Under the pieces are notes generated by a model that was given only the letters and a program-made list of their open reading frames with translations, did not search any database and was not told the DNA's origin. The translations under genes and the position numbers were made by a program. DNA of 64,000 nt from CAVVKW01 sp963749035 (lineage in GTDB: Bacteria; Verrucomicrobiota; Verrucomicrobiia; Chthoniobacterales; JAATET01), in contig CAVVKW010000001.1 in NCBI GenBank assembly GCA_963749035.1, positions 186,001 through 250,000 of the forward strand, in the 5' to 3' direction. Below are positions 53,214 through 62,032 of this stretch, piece after piece. How positions within the stretch are numbered: position 1 is the stretch's first letter; every line of letters starts with the position of its first letter.

Positions 53214-53842
53214 AGCGGGGCCTCCTCGTATTTGAAGTCCTGCACGACGAGCGGAAGGCGTCCATTGGCGAGGAGATCGGGGTTGCGGACGAACAGGAAC
53301 TCGATGGAGAACTTCACCGGTTCCCGAAACTCGAGACCGTTGACGGTGCCGGTGCGGATAAGACTCCCTTCGGCTCGGACGTTGACCGCCTCGTAGGACT
53401 GGCCGGACGTGTCATTGATCTTTCGGGTATCGAGGATGTCGATCTTAGTGATCTCGACCTTCTGGTGGATTTGCTTCTCCTTGAATTCGGGATTCTGAGC
53501 GACGTAGAGCGCCTTCGCCTTCTTCCGGGCGGGATTTTCGAGGTAGATGCGTTTGAGCAAATCCGGGAGGTCCGGTCCGACCGGATTGCGCTGCAGCAGT
53601 GCGAGGCACGCGAGCCGGACGTGGTAGGCGTGGAGTTGACCAGCCTCCTCGAAACCGAGAAGCGGGGAATAGATCAGGGTGCCGCCCCCGTCGAGAATGA
53701 CGACCTTCTCGCTTTGCTTCATCGCTTGGATTGTTAAGTAAGGGGCTACGGCGGCAGTCGCAGCGGCCAGCGCGGTGGCGGCCATCCAGAATCGCGCGGC
53801 GATCGCGTTGTTCGTAATGGCAGAGATTGCGGAGAGCTTCAT
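53210..53842 (-). CDS. virB8: VirB8/TrbF-like type IV secretion protein
   Basis: A 210-residue protein with a short cytoplasmic start, one membrane helix (FWMAATALAAATAAVAPYLTI) and a periplasmic domain with RIYLENPARKKAKALYVAQN and SYEAVNVRAEGSLIRTG, ending in REPVKFSIEFLFVRNPD. That is the VirB8/TraE fold pattern: helices, then four antiparallel strands. It is an inner-membrane scaffold of the secretion channel. Starts 3 bp before the end of the virB6-like gene and overlaps virB9. Confidence 0.72.
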   Translation of the reverse strand: MKLSAISAITNNAIAARFWMAATALAAATAAVAPYLTIQAMKQSEKVVILDGGGTLIYSPLLGFEEAGQLHAYHVRLACLALLQRNPVGPDLPDLLKRIYLENPARKKAKALYVAQNPEFKEKQIHQKVEITKIDILDTRKINDTSGQSYEAVNVRAEGSLIRTGTVNGLEFREPVKFSIEFLFVRNPDLLANGRLPLVVQDFKYEEAPL

Positions 53843-53845
53843 GGT

Positions 53846-55084
53846 TTAGGAGCGACGGGTTGGTGGAGTTGACAGCGGCGAATCCGGCGGGAGCGCCTGA
53901 GCCTTCGCGTGATGCGAATTGAAAGCGGCCTGCGCGGCGTGTGGTGTGGTGACGCTTCCGCGGTGGTGCGAAACCGTGCCGCGATCCTGATCGACGACCG
54001 CGAAGGCATTCGGCGCCGTCTGGGTTGCGAACATGCCGGGATTGCTCGGATGGGACACCGAGTCGGGTGACGAATCGGAACCGCTGCCACCTTCCGATGA
54101 AGAAATCGACGGCGGCGGCGGGAGGTCTGGTGATCCCCCCGACGCACTCCCCGCGACATCGCTGGCGATTCGGCCCATCGTTCCCGCCGCGCCCGTCGCG
54201 GCCTGGGTTCCGGCCAGAGCGGCCTGTGCTGCGGTTGATCCTCCCAGTGTCGCGGCCGCTCCGGCGACGGTCAGCCCGGTGCCGACCGCCAACCCCGCCG
54301 CTTGCATCGTGCCTTGAATCCCAGCCTGCATGGTCGCCGTCGTGGCGCTCATGCCCTTCATAATCGCGCCCGCGACGAAGGGAACGGACAGATAGAAGAA
54401 GACCGTGACGATGGCGGCGAACGCCATAATGAACGGAAAGACGAGCCAGTTCTGAACGATGATTGATCTCGCTCCTGAGAGAATGATGCCGCCCGCCGTG
54501 ATCGGGTAGAATAGCGTCTCGCTGAGCGCCGCGATCACGATGTCCACGAGACTGATTCCCACGTGCCAGAGCAGGACCGTGAACGAGGTGATTCCAAACT
54601 GAACCCCGAAAGATTGCGTGTAGGAAAAGAAGAGAAATCCGATCAACAGAGGCGAAACCGCGATGAGTCCCGCGATGGCGAACTCCTGAAAGAATCGGAG
54701 CACGATCAGCATAAAGCGCCCGATGCCTTGGAAAAAATAGCCGATGGCAGCGGGAACGATCTTGCCTATATCGGTCAACGAGTCCGACGGCTGGTTCTCG
54801 ATCCGTGAATTGAGAATCTGAACGATCTTGGCGTCCTGAGACTTCGTGAATTCGCTCCGCATCTCGACGAAAGCCCGTTGTCCCGTCTCCATCATCACTG
54901 GGTATCCCGCGATCAATCCAACGATGACGGTTGTCTTGATGAGGACGCCGAGGATGGCGCGGGGGTCCGAACCGGCCCGCCATCCCATCTCACCGATCCC
55001 AATCACGCAGAGTAGAAACGCGAAAGGCATCAGCAACGTGCGGATTTCGAGTGCGGCGTCGTAGAGTGTGGAGAGGGCTTGCAT
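53846..55084 (-). CDS. virB6: VirB6/TrbL-like inner-membrane protein
   Basis: A 412-residue protein with about 6-7 membrane helices in its first 240 residues (RTLLMPFAFLLCVIGIGEMG, ILGVLIKTTVIVGLIAGYPV, FAIAGLIAVSPLLIGFLFF and WLVFPFIMAFAAIVTVFFYL). The C-terminal 160 residues are Gly/Ala/Ser/Pro-rich and low complexity. This is the VirB6/TrbL layout: polytopic channel core plus a flexible tail. It lies between the VirB5-like and VirB8-like genes, as in canonical operons. Confidence 0.75.
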   Translation of the reverse strand: MQALSTLYDAALEIRTLLMPFAFLLCVIGIGEMGWRAGSDPRAILGVLIKTTVIVGLIAGYPVMMETGQRAFVEMRSEFTKSQDAKIVQILNSRIENQPSDSLTDIGKIVPAAIGYFFQGIGRFMLIVLRFFQEFAIAGLIAVSPLLIGFLFFSYTQSFGVQFGITSFTVLLWHVGISLVDIVIAALSETLFYPITAGGIILSGARSIIVQNWLVFPFIMAFAAIVTVFFYLSVPFVAGAIMKGMSATTATMQAGIQGTMQAAGLAVGTGLTVAGAAATLGGSTAAQAALAGTQAATGAAGTMGRIASDVAGSASGGSPDLPPPPSISSSEGGSGSDSSPDSVSHPSNPGMFATQTAPNAFAVVDQDRGTVSHHRGSVTTPHAAQAAFNSHHAKAQALPPDSPLSTPPTRRS

Positions 55085-55117
55085 CGCGGGAGGCGGTTGA
55101 ATTGATCGACGGGCAAA

Positions 55118-56059
55118 TCAGAATCCCGGTGGTTCGTCGGGGAGAGCCATCGTGAGATCCGGTTGGCCGAAGGCCGCGTCATCGAAGTCGACCTCCGGGA
55201 GTTGCAGTTCCTCCTCCGCCTCGATGGCCATCTGGGCGAGTTCGCGATTGCGCGCCCGGCTGATTTCGTCGGCGGCGACTTCCTCCTCCTCGCGCCGGTT
55301 CTGATTGAGAACGTGGAGCATTTCGACATCGCGACTGGCGGCTTCCGCGACGTAATCGAGATCCCCGAGCGCGGTCTGCGCCGTCGCGAGCGAGCCGACG
55401 AGCTTCTGGACTTCCGCGTCGTCCTGTGCCCCCTTCAACTGAGCATTCAGCTTGGCGATCTGCTGACTGAGAAGCCGACGTTTGTTCTGCGCCTTGCCGA
55501 TGGTCGTCTCGAATCGGGCGAATGCCTTTTCGACCGCGTGAAAGCGTTTGAGCGGGTCGCCCGGGCCGCGCAAGGACGCGACTCCGTCGAAAACGTCAGT
55601 GGCATCGTCGGCCAGTCTCGTCCATCGATTCATGTCGACTGGCTCGAACAAAGCCTGGGCCGTCGCGGAGAGTTCGATCCCCTCTCCTGCGAGGTCGACC
55701 AGTTCGACAAGGGTGTCGCCAATCCCGGAATCCTCGAAGTATTCGGAGAACAGCCCGCTATCGATCAAACCGATGGCGGCGACCGGATCGCCGATGGCCT
55801 GCTTGACCTGATTGGCGGTTTCGAGTTGCTGACGGACGGTCTGCAACGTGTTGCCAAGCGTCGCGAGCTTTTCGGCCCACTGCGCCTGTTCCCAGGCGTA
55901 TTTCAGCGTGTCGAAAATGTTCTTCTGGTCCTGGCGGACCTCCATTCCCGGGGCGGCGACAACAAGCTGCCCGCTGGCAATGGGGACGACGAACACGGAG
56001 GCAGCGGCAGCGACGAGGACGGATTTCGTTTTCATGGTCTTTTCTGGGTTGGGGTTCAC
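55118..56059 (-). CDS. virB5: VirB5/TrbJ-like secreted coiled-coil protein
   Basis: A 313-residue protein with a signal peptide (SVLVAAAASVFVVPIASGQ) and a long helical body. It includes LATLGNTLQTVRQQLETANQ near 65-85, a second coiled-coil stretch AQNKRRLLSQQIAKLNAQLK and a VEKAFARFETTIGK helix. That is the VirB5/TrbJ pattern, a periplasmic or pilus-tip adhesin. I chose GTG 56059, which overlaps the upstream lipoprotein stop as elsewhere in this operon; an ATG at 56035 is the alternative. Confidence 0.7.
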   Translation of the reverse strand: MNPNPEKTMKTKSVLVAAAASVFVVPIASGQLVVAAPGMEVRQDQKNIFDTLKYAWEQAQWAEKLATLGNTLQTVRQQLETANQVKQAIGDPVAAIGLIDSGLFSEYFEDSGIGDTLVELVDLAGEGIELSATAQALFEPVDMNRWTRLADDATDVFDGVASLRGPGDPLKRFHAVEKAFARFETTIGKAQNKRRLLSQQIAKLNAQLKGAQDDAEVQKLVGSLATAQTALGDLDYVAEAASRDVEMLHVLNQNRREEEEVAADEISRARNRELAQMAIEAEEELQLPEVDFDDAAFGQPDLTMALPDEPPGF

Positions 56060-56364
56060 TCGTAGATCGGGATGGAAATTTCGTAGGGCACGCGCTTAAC
56101 CGTGGCGTCGGGATCCGGTTCGACGGGCAGCCGATAGACCGCGAGCCGGGGTGCGGAGTCGCCGACCTCGTCCCGCTTCTGCATGTTCTGAAGAATCCAA
56201 TACTGCCGCTTCACCGTGTCGGAAGCGCCGCGCTCGTAACCTTTCTGGAATTCCTTCCGGGTCGCGCACGCCGACAACGCACACGCGACCAACACGCACG
56301 CCGCACGCGCAACGCATCGGGCTTTTCTTTTCCTACCAGACGAAGACGACGGAACGATTTTCAT
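56056..56364 (-). CDS. VirB7-like small lipoprotein
   Basis: A 102-residue lipoprotein, ATG at 56364. A basic start (SGRKRKARCVARAA) leads to the lipobox ACALSAC, with the Cys as the predicted lipidation site. The mature part is polar with a helix (KEFQKGYERGASDTVKRQYW). Small lipoproteins here commonly fill the VirB7 role of anchoring VirB9. The stop overlaps the GTG of the virB5-like gene, and the start overlaps the virB4 stop. Confidence 0.68.
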   Translation of the reverse strand: MKIVPSSSSGRKRKARCVARAACVLVACALSACATRKEFQKGYERGASDTVKRQYWILQNMQKRDEVGDSAPRLAVYRLPVEPDPDATVKRVPYEISIPIYE

Positions 56365-59069
56365 GGATTGGATGGGGTTGAAGCTTGGCCGTTCGACTCC
56401 GCCAGAATCCCGGCGACAACATCCGAATGAGCGCGGAGCTTTCGGGAACGCGCGTCGAAGTCCTCCCCCGTCGATGAACTGCAAAACAGCATCTCGGGAG
56501 AGACCCGGTTGTGAATCGTCCCGCAACGAGGCTGCTGAACGTCGAGATGGTAATAGGTCAGCGCCGCGAACTTATTGCCCGGCGGGAGGTGCTCGGGCAG
56601 CGGGTAGCGGGACACCGCCTCCTTCGTCGCTTCGGACAGATCGATATCCTTCGCCACGTCCTCGATGTCCCGGCGGTCATTCATCCGCGTGAAGAAGAAC
56701 TGCTTGGCGTTGCCAAACACGATCGGGCGAATGCTCGACCGCTGAAACCGACTGTATTGCTGGACGATGGAAATGATCCAGGTCGAGAACTTCGACAATT
56801 GCGCGTAGAATTCGCTGACGAGTTCCTCGCCCCCCGCGATGTCGAGCGTGCGGGCGACTTCCTCGAAAATGACTCGTTTCCGCGCCCCTCGCGGCAGCGT
56901 GATGATGTGCTGACGCCCGTAGTTGGCGATGAGGAACCCCGCGAGTTCCTTCAACTGGCGGTTGGATTCCGGGATATAGGTCAGGTCGAAGTGAGCGACC
57001 TTTCCGGTAATCGAGAGGTTCGAGTGACCGCAGACCAGCCGCTGTTCGTTCCAGGGAGCGAGCAACGTCGCGAGGTGGTTGATCTCGTCGCGATTGTGCT
57101 CCGGGAACGGCGCCACCAGCATCATTTGCTGGAGCATGTCGTGGGTGGGAAAGTCCTCAGCCTGGAAGAACGCGAACGCCGCGTTACGAACGAGGCGCTC
57201 GGTTTCCGGCGCCTGCATGAAGCGCGACACCTCTCCCGCGGTGGGAGCAGCGATCAGCGTTTGCTTCTCGTCCTCGGCGGTCGAGTGGATCAGTTCGGTC
57301 CACGCTTCAAGAAAGGTGGCCGACACCGGAAGATGGGCTTTTTTGTAGGCAACCGCGGCCATCGCGTGGCGGGCGACATGCTCGGCCCGTGACGGATTTT
57401 CCGAGATCCATTCCTCGTAGCGGTCGGAATACAACTGCTCGATGTACTGGGTGATCTGAGCGAGTCGCAGACTGCGCTTATCCTCGTCCGCTGGATTCCC
57501 CGCCATCTTGGCAACCAGCGCAGCGGCGGTTGTGATTTGCAGGTTGGTGAGCGGGGCGCTCTGAGTATCGAGATAGTTCAGACAGAGGTCGCCGTCCGGT
57601 TGAATGACGATCGGGGTCTCGTTCTGCGCCTGTGACCAGATGCCATAAGAAAGCCCTTCCTCGACGATGAGCGTGAAGTCGTAATACGGGTCGGTTTGCG
57701 AGAGCAAATCGCACATGAATGCGGATTTCCCAGCTCGCGTCATTCCCATGAGCACAGCCAATTGCGGGGTACCGGAAAGGAAGTTGCGGACGCCAATCAG
57801 ATTCCGGTTCGAGCCGTCGTAGAGGGCTTCGGCTCCGTCGAGGTGCCCGGTGAACGTCGAAGAGAACGGGAGCAAGTCCGCCAGCCATTCGTCGAGACCA
57901 TTGTCCGCGTGCGGTGTGTATTTTCCCCACACCCAACCCGGCCAGGTTTGAAACCAGACGTTTTTCGTCGTCGCGGCGGAGGACAAGTTGCTCGTCCAGC
58001 ATTGGGCATCCTCCATCTGCGAAAAGGCCGTTTCAATCTGCCGCGTCTTGGAAACCAGACCTGCCTCGCTCTCGTCCCACACGTGGACGACGAAATCGTA
58101 GCTGATCGGGACGACATCGCCCTGCGCCAGTTCCCGGATTCGCTCTTCCTTGACGGCCTTGGCGGTCAGCATCGAGTGGCGACCTTCCGCCAGGTAATCG
58201 CCACGCACCCGCTCCAAAGACTTCTCCGCCCGCCCGATCTCCTTCCGGGCATTCTGAGGGTAGAGATTGACCGTGATGGCGTAGTCGAGAAACGGCAGCG
58301 AGGTGAGCGCCCAGAAAATGCCGCGCCGCGTGCGCTGCGGACGGCGTTTGAGAATGATGAGGTTGTGGTAAAACCCGTCGGCAAAGAAGCCAAACGCCTT
58401 CCCGCCCTGCACCCCCTGGTGCCAACAATTTTGGTGAAGCGTTTCTTCCGGGCGGAACTGGCCGATGGGGTCGTAATTGTCCCGCCGGAGATACGATGGA
58501 TTGAAGAACGTCGCGTAGTAGCGGAAAAGATCGTCTCCAGAGAATGCCGTGACCCGGCAGCCGTGTGGCTCGAAGAGCGAGGCGATCACGCGCCCGTGTT
58601 GGTCGAACGACTCGCGGTATTGCGCGAGCGAGCGCTGATAGTGTTGGGTGAGCGTTCTGCCGGTAGCACCGTTCGGAGGGTTCGCGGCGATGCGCTTCGA
58701 CAGAAAGAGGACGAGCTTCTCGCGGCGGAGCTGACCGGTCTGCATCGCCTGCCAATAGCGATTGAAGCGTTCGTTCCGCGTGATCGCCGCCCACGACTCG
58801 GGTTCGCAACGCTCGTCGGTGACGGCCTTGTAGGCGAGCAACTCGTCGCGGTAATCGGAATCGACCGACCAGCGAATTTGGGCGCGAGTTGATTCGTCCA
58901 AAGTGTGAAGAAATTGCCGAACTGACGCATAGAACGCATCGAGCGCGTGTTCGCTGGCGTGCCGAAGATCGGGCACGTCCAGCACGAAACCTTTCGACAC
59001 GAACCCACGTCGGTCGAACTCGTTCCAAACGAGGAGGTCTTCGCAAATCCAACCGTTAGGCGTTTTCAT
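56361..59069 (-). CDS. virB4: VirB4/TrbE-like conjugation ATPase
   Basis: A 902-residue ATPase, start at ATG 59069 (MKTPNGWICEDLLVWNEF). It energises pilus assembly and substrate transfer at the inner membrane. The Walker A motif GMTRAGKS lies near residues 440-448. A conserved N-terminal region of about 400 residues (FRPEETLHQNCWHQG, SYDFVVHVWDESEAG) is followed by the RecA-type domain with LPRGARKRVIFEEVARTL near 720 (Walker B-like acidic residues in VIFEE) and KFSTWIISIVQQYSRF. It is complete and of normal size. It overlaps the VirB3-like gene by 14 bp and the lipoprotein gene by ATGA. Confidence 0.9.
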   Translation of the reverse strand: MKTPNGWICEDLLVWNEFDRRGFVSKGFVLDVPDLRHASEHALDAFYASVRQFLHTLDESTRAQIRWSVDSDYRDELLAYKAVTDERCEPESWAAITRNERFNRYWQAMQTGQLRREKLVLFLSKRIAANPPNGATGRTLTQHYQRSLAQYRESFDQHGRVIASLFEPHGCRVTAFSGDDLFRYYATFFNPSYLRRDNYDPIGQFRPEETLHQNCWHQGVQGGKAFGFFADGFYHNLIILKRRPQRTRRGIFWALTSLPFLDYAITVNLYPQNARKEIGRAEKSLERVRGDYLAEGRHSMLTAKAVKEERIRELAQGDVVPISYDFVVHVWDESEAGLVSKTRQIETAFSQMEDAQCWTSNLSSAATTKNVWFQTWPGWVWGKYTPHADNGLDEWLADLLPFSSTFTGHLDGAEALYDGSNRNLIGVRNFLSGTPQLAVLMGMTRAGKSAFMCDLLSQTDPYYDFTLIVEEGLSYGIWSQAQNETPIVIQPDGDLCLNYLDTQSAPLTNLQITTAAALVAKMAGNPADEDKRSLRLAQITQYIEQLYSDRYEEWISENPSRAEHVARHAMAAVAYKKAHLPVSATFLEAWTELIHSTAEDEKQTLIAAPTAGEVSRFMQAPETERLVRNAAFAFFQAEDFPTHDMLQQMMLVAPFPEHNRDEINHLATLLAPWNEQRLVCGHSNLSITGKVAHFDLTYIPESNRQLKELAGFLIANYGRQHIITLPRGARKRVIFEEVARTLDIAGGEELVSEFYAQLSKFSTWIISIVQQYSRFQRSSIRPIVFGNAKQFFFTRMNDRRDIEDVAKDIDLSEATKEAVSRYPLPEHLPPGNKFAALTYYHLDVQQPRCGTIHNRVSPEMLFCSSSTGEDFDARSRKLRAHSDVVAGILAESNGQASTPSNP

Positions 59070-59385
59070 GACGATGAAGCGGGTTGATTGGTTGGCGGGC
59101 CGGCGGCGTCCAGCCGTTGCCAGCGGCAAGCGTTTCGATCAGGTCGTTGTCGAACGAGCGAGGCCTGCCTTGGCGAAGTGCGAAGACGTAGATCGTAGTG
59201 AGCACAAAGGGCAGCGATCCGATGCCGAGCGTGATGGCCGGGGGATTCGCGCGGTAGAGCATGAGCGCAAGACCGACGCTGAAAACCAGCCCGGCGAGGA
59301 GGAAGAGGATGTTCACTCCCTCCAGCCCCCAGATCTTGCCGTCGCTGTCGTCGCCGGCGTGGGTATTGACCAGCGATTTACTCAC
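59056..59385 (-). CDS. VirB3/TrbD-like membrane protein
   Basis: A 109-residue protein, GTG at 59385 overlapping the pilin stop (GTGA). Two hydrophobic stretches, GVNILFLLAGLVFSVGLALM and AITLGIGSLPFVLTTIYVFAL, follow a polar N-terminus (SLVNTHAGDDSDGKIWGLE). Two helices before a VirB4 gene is the VirB3/TrbD layout; it assists the ATPase in pilus assembly. A longer reading upstream in this frame would run through the pilin gene and is rejected. Confidence 0.68.
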   Translation of the reverse strand: MSKSLVNTHAGDDSDGKIWGLEGVNILFLLAGLVFSVGLALMLYRANPPAITLGIGSLPFVLTTIYVFALRQGRPRSFDNDLIETLAAGNGWTPPARQPINPLHRHENA

Positions 59386-59621
59386 AGTTGGATCGAGGGC
59401 ATTCCGCCAGCGTTGAAGAGCGCTTCGGCGATGATGACGGAAAGGCCGAGGAGCAGGCCGCCGACGATAGACATCTTGCCCATGTCGGCATTGCCGGACC
59501 GGACCTGCCAGCCGCCGTGGGCGATCACGACGACGGCGATGATAAAGAGAAACTTCGCGATGATTCCGAGACCTTCGGACATCGCTCCGTCGAGGGAGGC
59601 TTGAGCTAGAATGAGGTTCAT
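59382..59621 (-). CDS. VirB2/TrbC-like pilin
   Basis: A 79-residue protein with two hydrophobic helices (AKFLFIIAVVVIAHGGWQV and MSIVGGLLLGLSVIIAEALF) joined by a short polar loop RSGNADMGK. That is the cyclisable/conjugative pilin layout. The start MNLILAQASLDGAM has a short leader region. It is the first structural gene of the operon, with its ATG overlapping the XRE gene stop. Confidence 0.75.
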   Translation of the reverse strand: MNLILAQASLDGAMSEGLGIIAKFLFIIAVVVIAHGGWQVRSGNADMGKMSIVGGLLLGLSVIIAEALFNAGGMPSIQL

Positions 59622-60004
59622 GGATCAAGAGATACCTCGAAATCGAAACGGCATTGTTCGTCTCGCGAACAATCTTCACGACCAGCGGATTCGGCGCGAT
59701 TCAAGCGTTTATGGGCCTTGGCTGGCCTTTCGAGTTCGATCAATCCGGAAATCTTCTTGCGAAAGTCCGGTGCGCGAGGGTCGACCAGCGGGTGGAGTTC
59801 CTGATCAAGCACGCGAAAGACGCGGCAGAAAAACAGCACCTCGAAATCGAAGACGGCCTGCTGCCCGTTCTCGATCTTCGCGACGGAACTGCGGCTGATG
59901 TCGAGCCCCTCGATCTGAAGTTTGGCCGTCAATTGCTCCTGCGACCATCCGCGTTGACTGCGGAGTCGTCGAATCTGGGAACCAATGACGTTTCGATGGC
60001 GCAT
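59618..60004 (-). CDS. XRE-family helix-turn-helix regulator
   Basis: A 128-residue protein. The N-terminal domain IGSQIRRLRSQRGWSQEQLT followed by RSSVAKIENGQQAV is a classic Cro/C1-type helix-turn-helix (residues about 8-60). The C-terminal half is charged and without known domain. It overlaps the pilin gene (ATGA), so it heads and probably autoregulates the conjugation operon. Promoter and operator would lie in the 194-bp gap to 60199, where I see no clear repeat. Confidence 0.82.
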   Translation of the reverse strand: MRHRNVIGSQIRRLRSQRGWSQEQLTAKLQIEGLDISRSSVAKIENGQQAVFDFEVLFFCRVFRVLDQELHPLVDPRAPDFRKKISGLIELERPAKAHKRLNRAESAGREDCSRDEQCRFDFEVSLDP

Positions 60005-60198
60005 GACGGTGGCTTCCGCTCATCGAAAGCAACCGGGACACGTCCAAGGCTGAGAGACGAGATTAACTCAGCTCACGGATGGCCCAATTTCAGCCGATGG
60101 CATGGGCCTCCTGCCATTGCACGGATGACAAGCGGACTCATCCGCGATGTGACGAACGAGTCAGAACCGGTGACGAAGCGGGCACTCCGGCGATTTCG

Positions 60199-60933
60199 TC
60201 ACACCAGATTCCGTTCGCGCAGCGCCTCGCGGAGTCGGTGATAGGCTCGGCGACTGAGGATGACCGGCACGCTGAATCCGACCACCTGCACGAGAATCTG
60301 GTCACGCGACTTGACGGAAACGCGATCCACTGCCCGCAGATTCAGAAGAAGCGAGCGCGACACCGGAAGAAACATTGGCTTGGGCAGGATCGCGTCCCAC
60401 TCGGCGATGCGGCGGCGCATGAATATGGACGAGCCGTCACGGACGTGAACGCGCGAATAGTTCCCCTCGGCTTCAATGCCAGTGATGGAATCGACATGGA
60501 CGACCCGCATCGTTGAATCAGATCTGAGAAAAATCCGGTCTTCCGGCAGCAGCGGTTTCGTCGGATTGATCTTTGGTTGGTGTAAAATACGCTGAATCGC
60601 CTCCGACAACCGGTCGCCGCGCACCGGCTTGAGGAGATAATCGATGGCGTTCACCTCGAAGGCGCGGACGGCATATTCGTCGTATGCGGTGACGAAGATG
60701 ACCGAGGGAATCGGCTGCAATTTCGGAAGGAGCGAAAATCCGTCACCGGTTGGCATCTGCACGTCGAGAAAGATGACGTCCGGTTTCAGATCGAGAAACA
60801 GAGCGGCCGCATTCGCGACGGAGTTCGCCTCAGCGACCACTTTGACGTTTGGGTGGGCCGCAAGCATGCGTTGCAAGGACTCCCGAGCGGGAGCCTCGTC
60901 GTCCACGATCATGGCGCGTAACACGGTATCCAT
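60199..60933 (-). CDS. LytTR-family response regulator
   Basis: A 244-residue response regulator. The receiver domain begins MIVDDEAPARESL and has Asp 11-12 and phospho-acceptor Asp 57 in PDVIFLDVQMPTGDG, then SVIFVTAYDEYAVRAFEVNA and YLLKPVRGD. The C-terminal 100 residues form a LytTR DNA-binding domain (RIFLRSDSTMRVVHVDSITG, EAEGNYSRVHVRDG, LPKPMFLPVSRSLLLNL). It follows the kinase gene with a 1-bp gap, so they form a two-component pair. The adjacent CusA-like gene is a plausible target. Confidence 0.9.
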   Translation of the reverse strand: MDTVLRAMIVDDEAPARESLQRMLAAHPNVKVVAEANSVANAAALFLDLKPDVIFLDVQMPTGDGFSLLPKLQPIPSVIFVTAYDEYAVRAFEVNAIDYLLKPVRGDRLSEAIQRILHQPKINPTKPLLPEDRIFLRSDSTMRVVHVDSITGIEAEGNYSRVHVRDGSSIFMRRRIAEWDAILPKPMFLPVSRSLLLNLRAVDRVSVKSRDQILVQVVGFSVPVILSRRAYHRLREALRERNLV

Positions 60934-60934
60934 C

Positions 60935-62023
60935 CTATGGTTCCTTTGGGATTCGAATCTGGACTAGAACCCAGCCGTCCTTCTCGTTGGTTTCAAAATG
61001 CTCGCGTCCTTCGTAAATCAGCGCCAGGCGTCGCTGCAAATTTTCGAGACCAACTCCACTGGCCCCGTCATCGGCCCGCGGCTCAATCCAATGACCGGTA
61101 TTGGCGACTTGAATGATCAAACATCCATCTTCAATCGTGACGGAAAGCCGAACGATCAACGGTAACCGAGAAGTCTGCCGCCTGTGTTTCACGGCATTTT
61201 CGACCAATGTCTGTAGCGTGATCCCCGGGGCCGGGAACCCGCGTGCGTTTTCGTCGATCCAAGTTTCCACCTGAAGTTCATCGCGATACCGGGCTCGCTC
61301 GACGGTCAGATAATCGACCACTGCGTCGAACTCATCTCCGATGGACACGAGATGATTCCGCCGTTGGGCAAGAGAGAATTGCAGGTATCCAGCCAGCGCA
61401 TCGATCTGAGAGACCACCGCTTTGCTTCCAGTCTCGATTCCAGTTCGAATCGTATTGAGCGCATTGAAGAGAAAGTGCGGGTTCATTTGCGAGCGGAGCA
61501 TTTGCAGCTCGGCCTCACGTTGGCGCGATTCGGCGTGAGCCAGCCTCAATTCTCCTTCTCTCGCGTCCTGAATGCGCCGAATCCCGAAGTAGAGAGCGCT
61601 CCACGCGGCGAAAAGCCCGGTTCGGAAGTAAAAAATCCCGAAGACAACCTGCGTGGTGAAGATCTTCTCTTCGTAGAAATCGAATAGCCCGTGGAACGCC
61701 AGCGAGAACCAAGTCAACAAACCTCCGGCGCCGATGGAGACCGCGGCGACAGCGGGAATCAGCCACCGCAGCCGGACACCTCGTCGATACAATCGCCGGT
61801 AGATTTCGCGCATCGCTATCGTCATGAGGAATCCCAATCCATCACGATAGAGAGAGACGATGACCGACCCGGGAACGGTTTCCAGAACGACCCATTTGAG
61901 CGGAAATGAGAAGATCGCAAACGCCGTCCAGCCCCCGATCTGGAGCTTCCAGAAAAGCGAAACGCGCGACCAACCTCGGAACAAAAAGTCCGCGGACGGA
62001 ATCGACGGGGTCGCTGGGTTCAT
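60935..62023 (-). CDS. LytS-type sensor histidine kinase
   Basis: A 362-residue membrane kinase with about 4 hydrophobic segments in the first 150 residues (GGWTAFAIFSFPLKWVVLET, LIPAVAAVSIGAGGLLTWFS, VVFGIFYFRTGLFAAWSALY). The His_kinase domain follows, with phospho-acceptor His 183 in RSQMNPHFLFNALNTIRTG, and a HATPase with PGITLQTLVENAVKH and GVGLENLQRRLALIY. No periplasmic sensor domain is evident, so the signal is probably sensed in the membrane. It is the partner of the LytTR regulator 1 bp downstream. Confidence 0.9.
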   Translation of the reverse strand: MNPATPSIPSADFLFRGWSRVSLFWKLQIGGWTAFAIFSFPLKWVVLETVPGSVIVSLYRDGLGFLMTIAMREIYRRLYRRGVRLRWLIPAVAAVSIGAGGLLTWFSLAFHGLFDFYEEKIFTTQVVFGIFYFRTGLFAAWSALYFGIRRIQDAREGELRLAHAESRQREAELQMLRSQMNPHFLFNALNTIRTGIETGSKAVVSQIDALAGYLQFSLAQRRNHLVSIGDEFDAVVDYLTVERARYRDELQVETWIDENARGFPAPGITLQTLVENAVKHRRQTSRLPLIVRLSVTIEDGCLIIQVANTGHWIEPRADDGASGVGLENLQRRLALIYEGREHFETNEKDGWVLVQIRIPKEP

Positions 62024-62032
62024 TGCCGTTAT

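Noticed and set aside
53445..54983. Arg-rich frame overlapping the virB6 and virB8 genes
   Set aside because: Low-complexity shadow; the virB frames have membrane helices and coupled starts.
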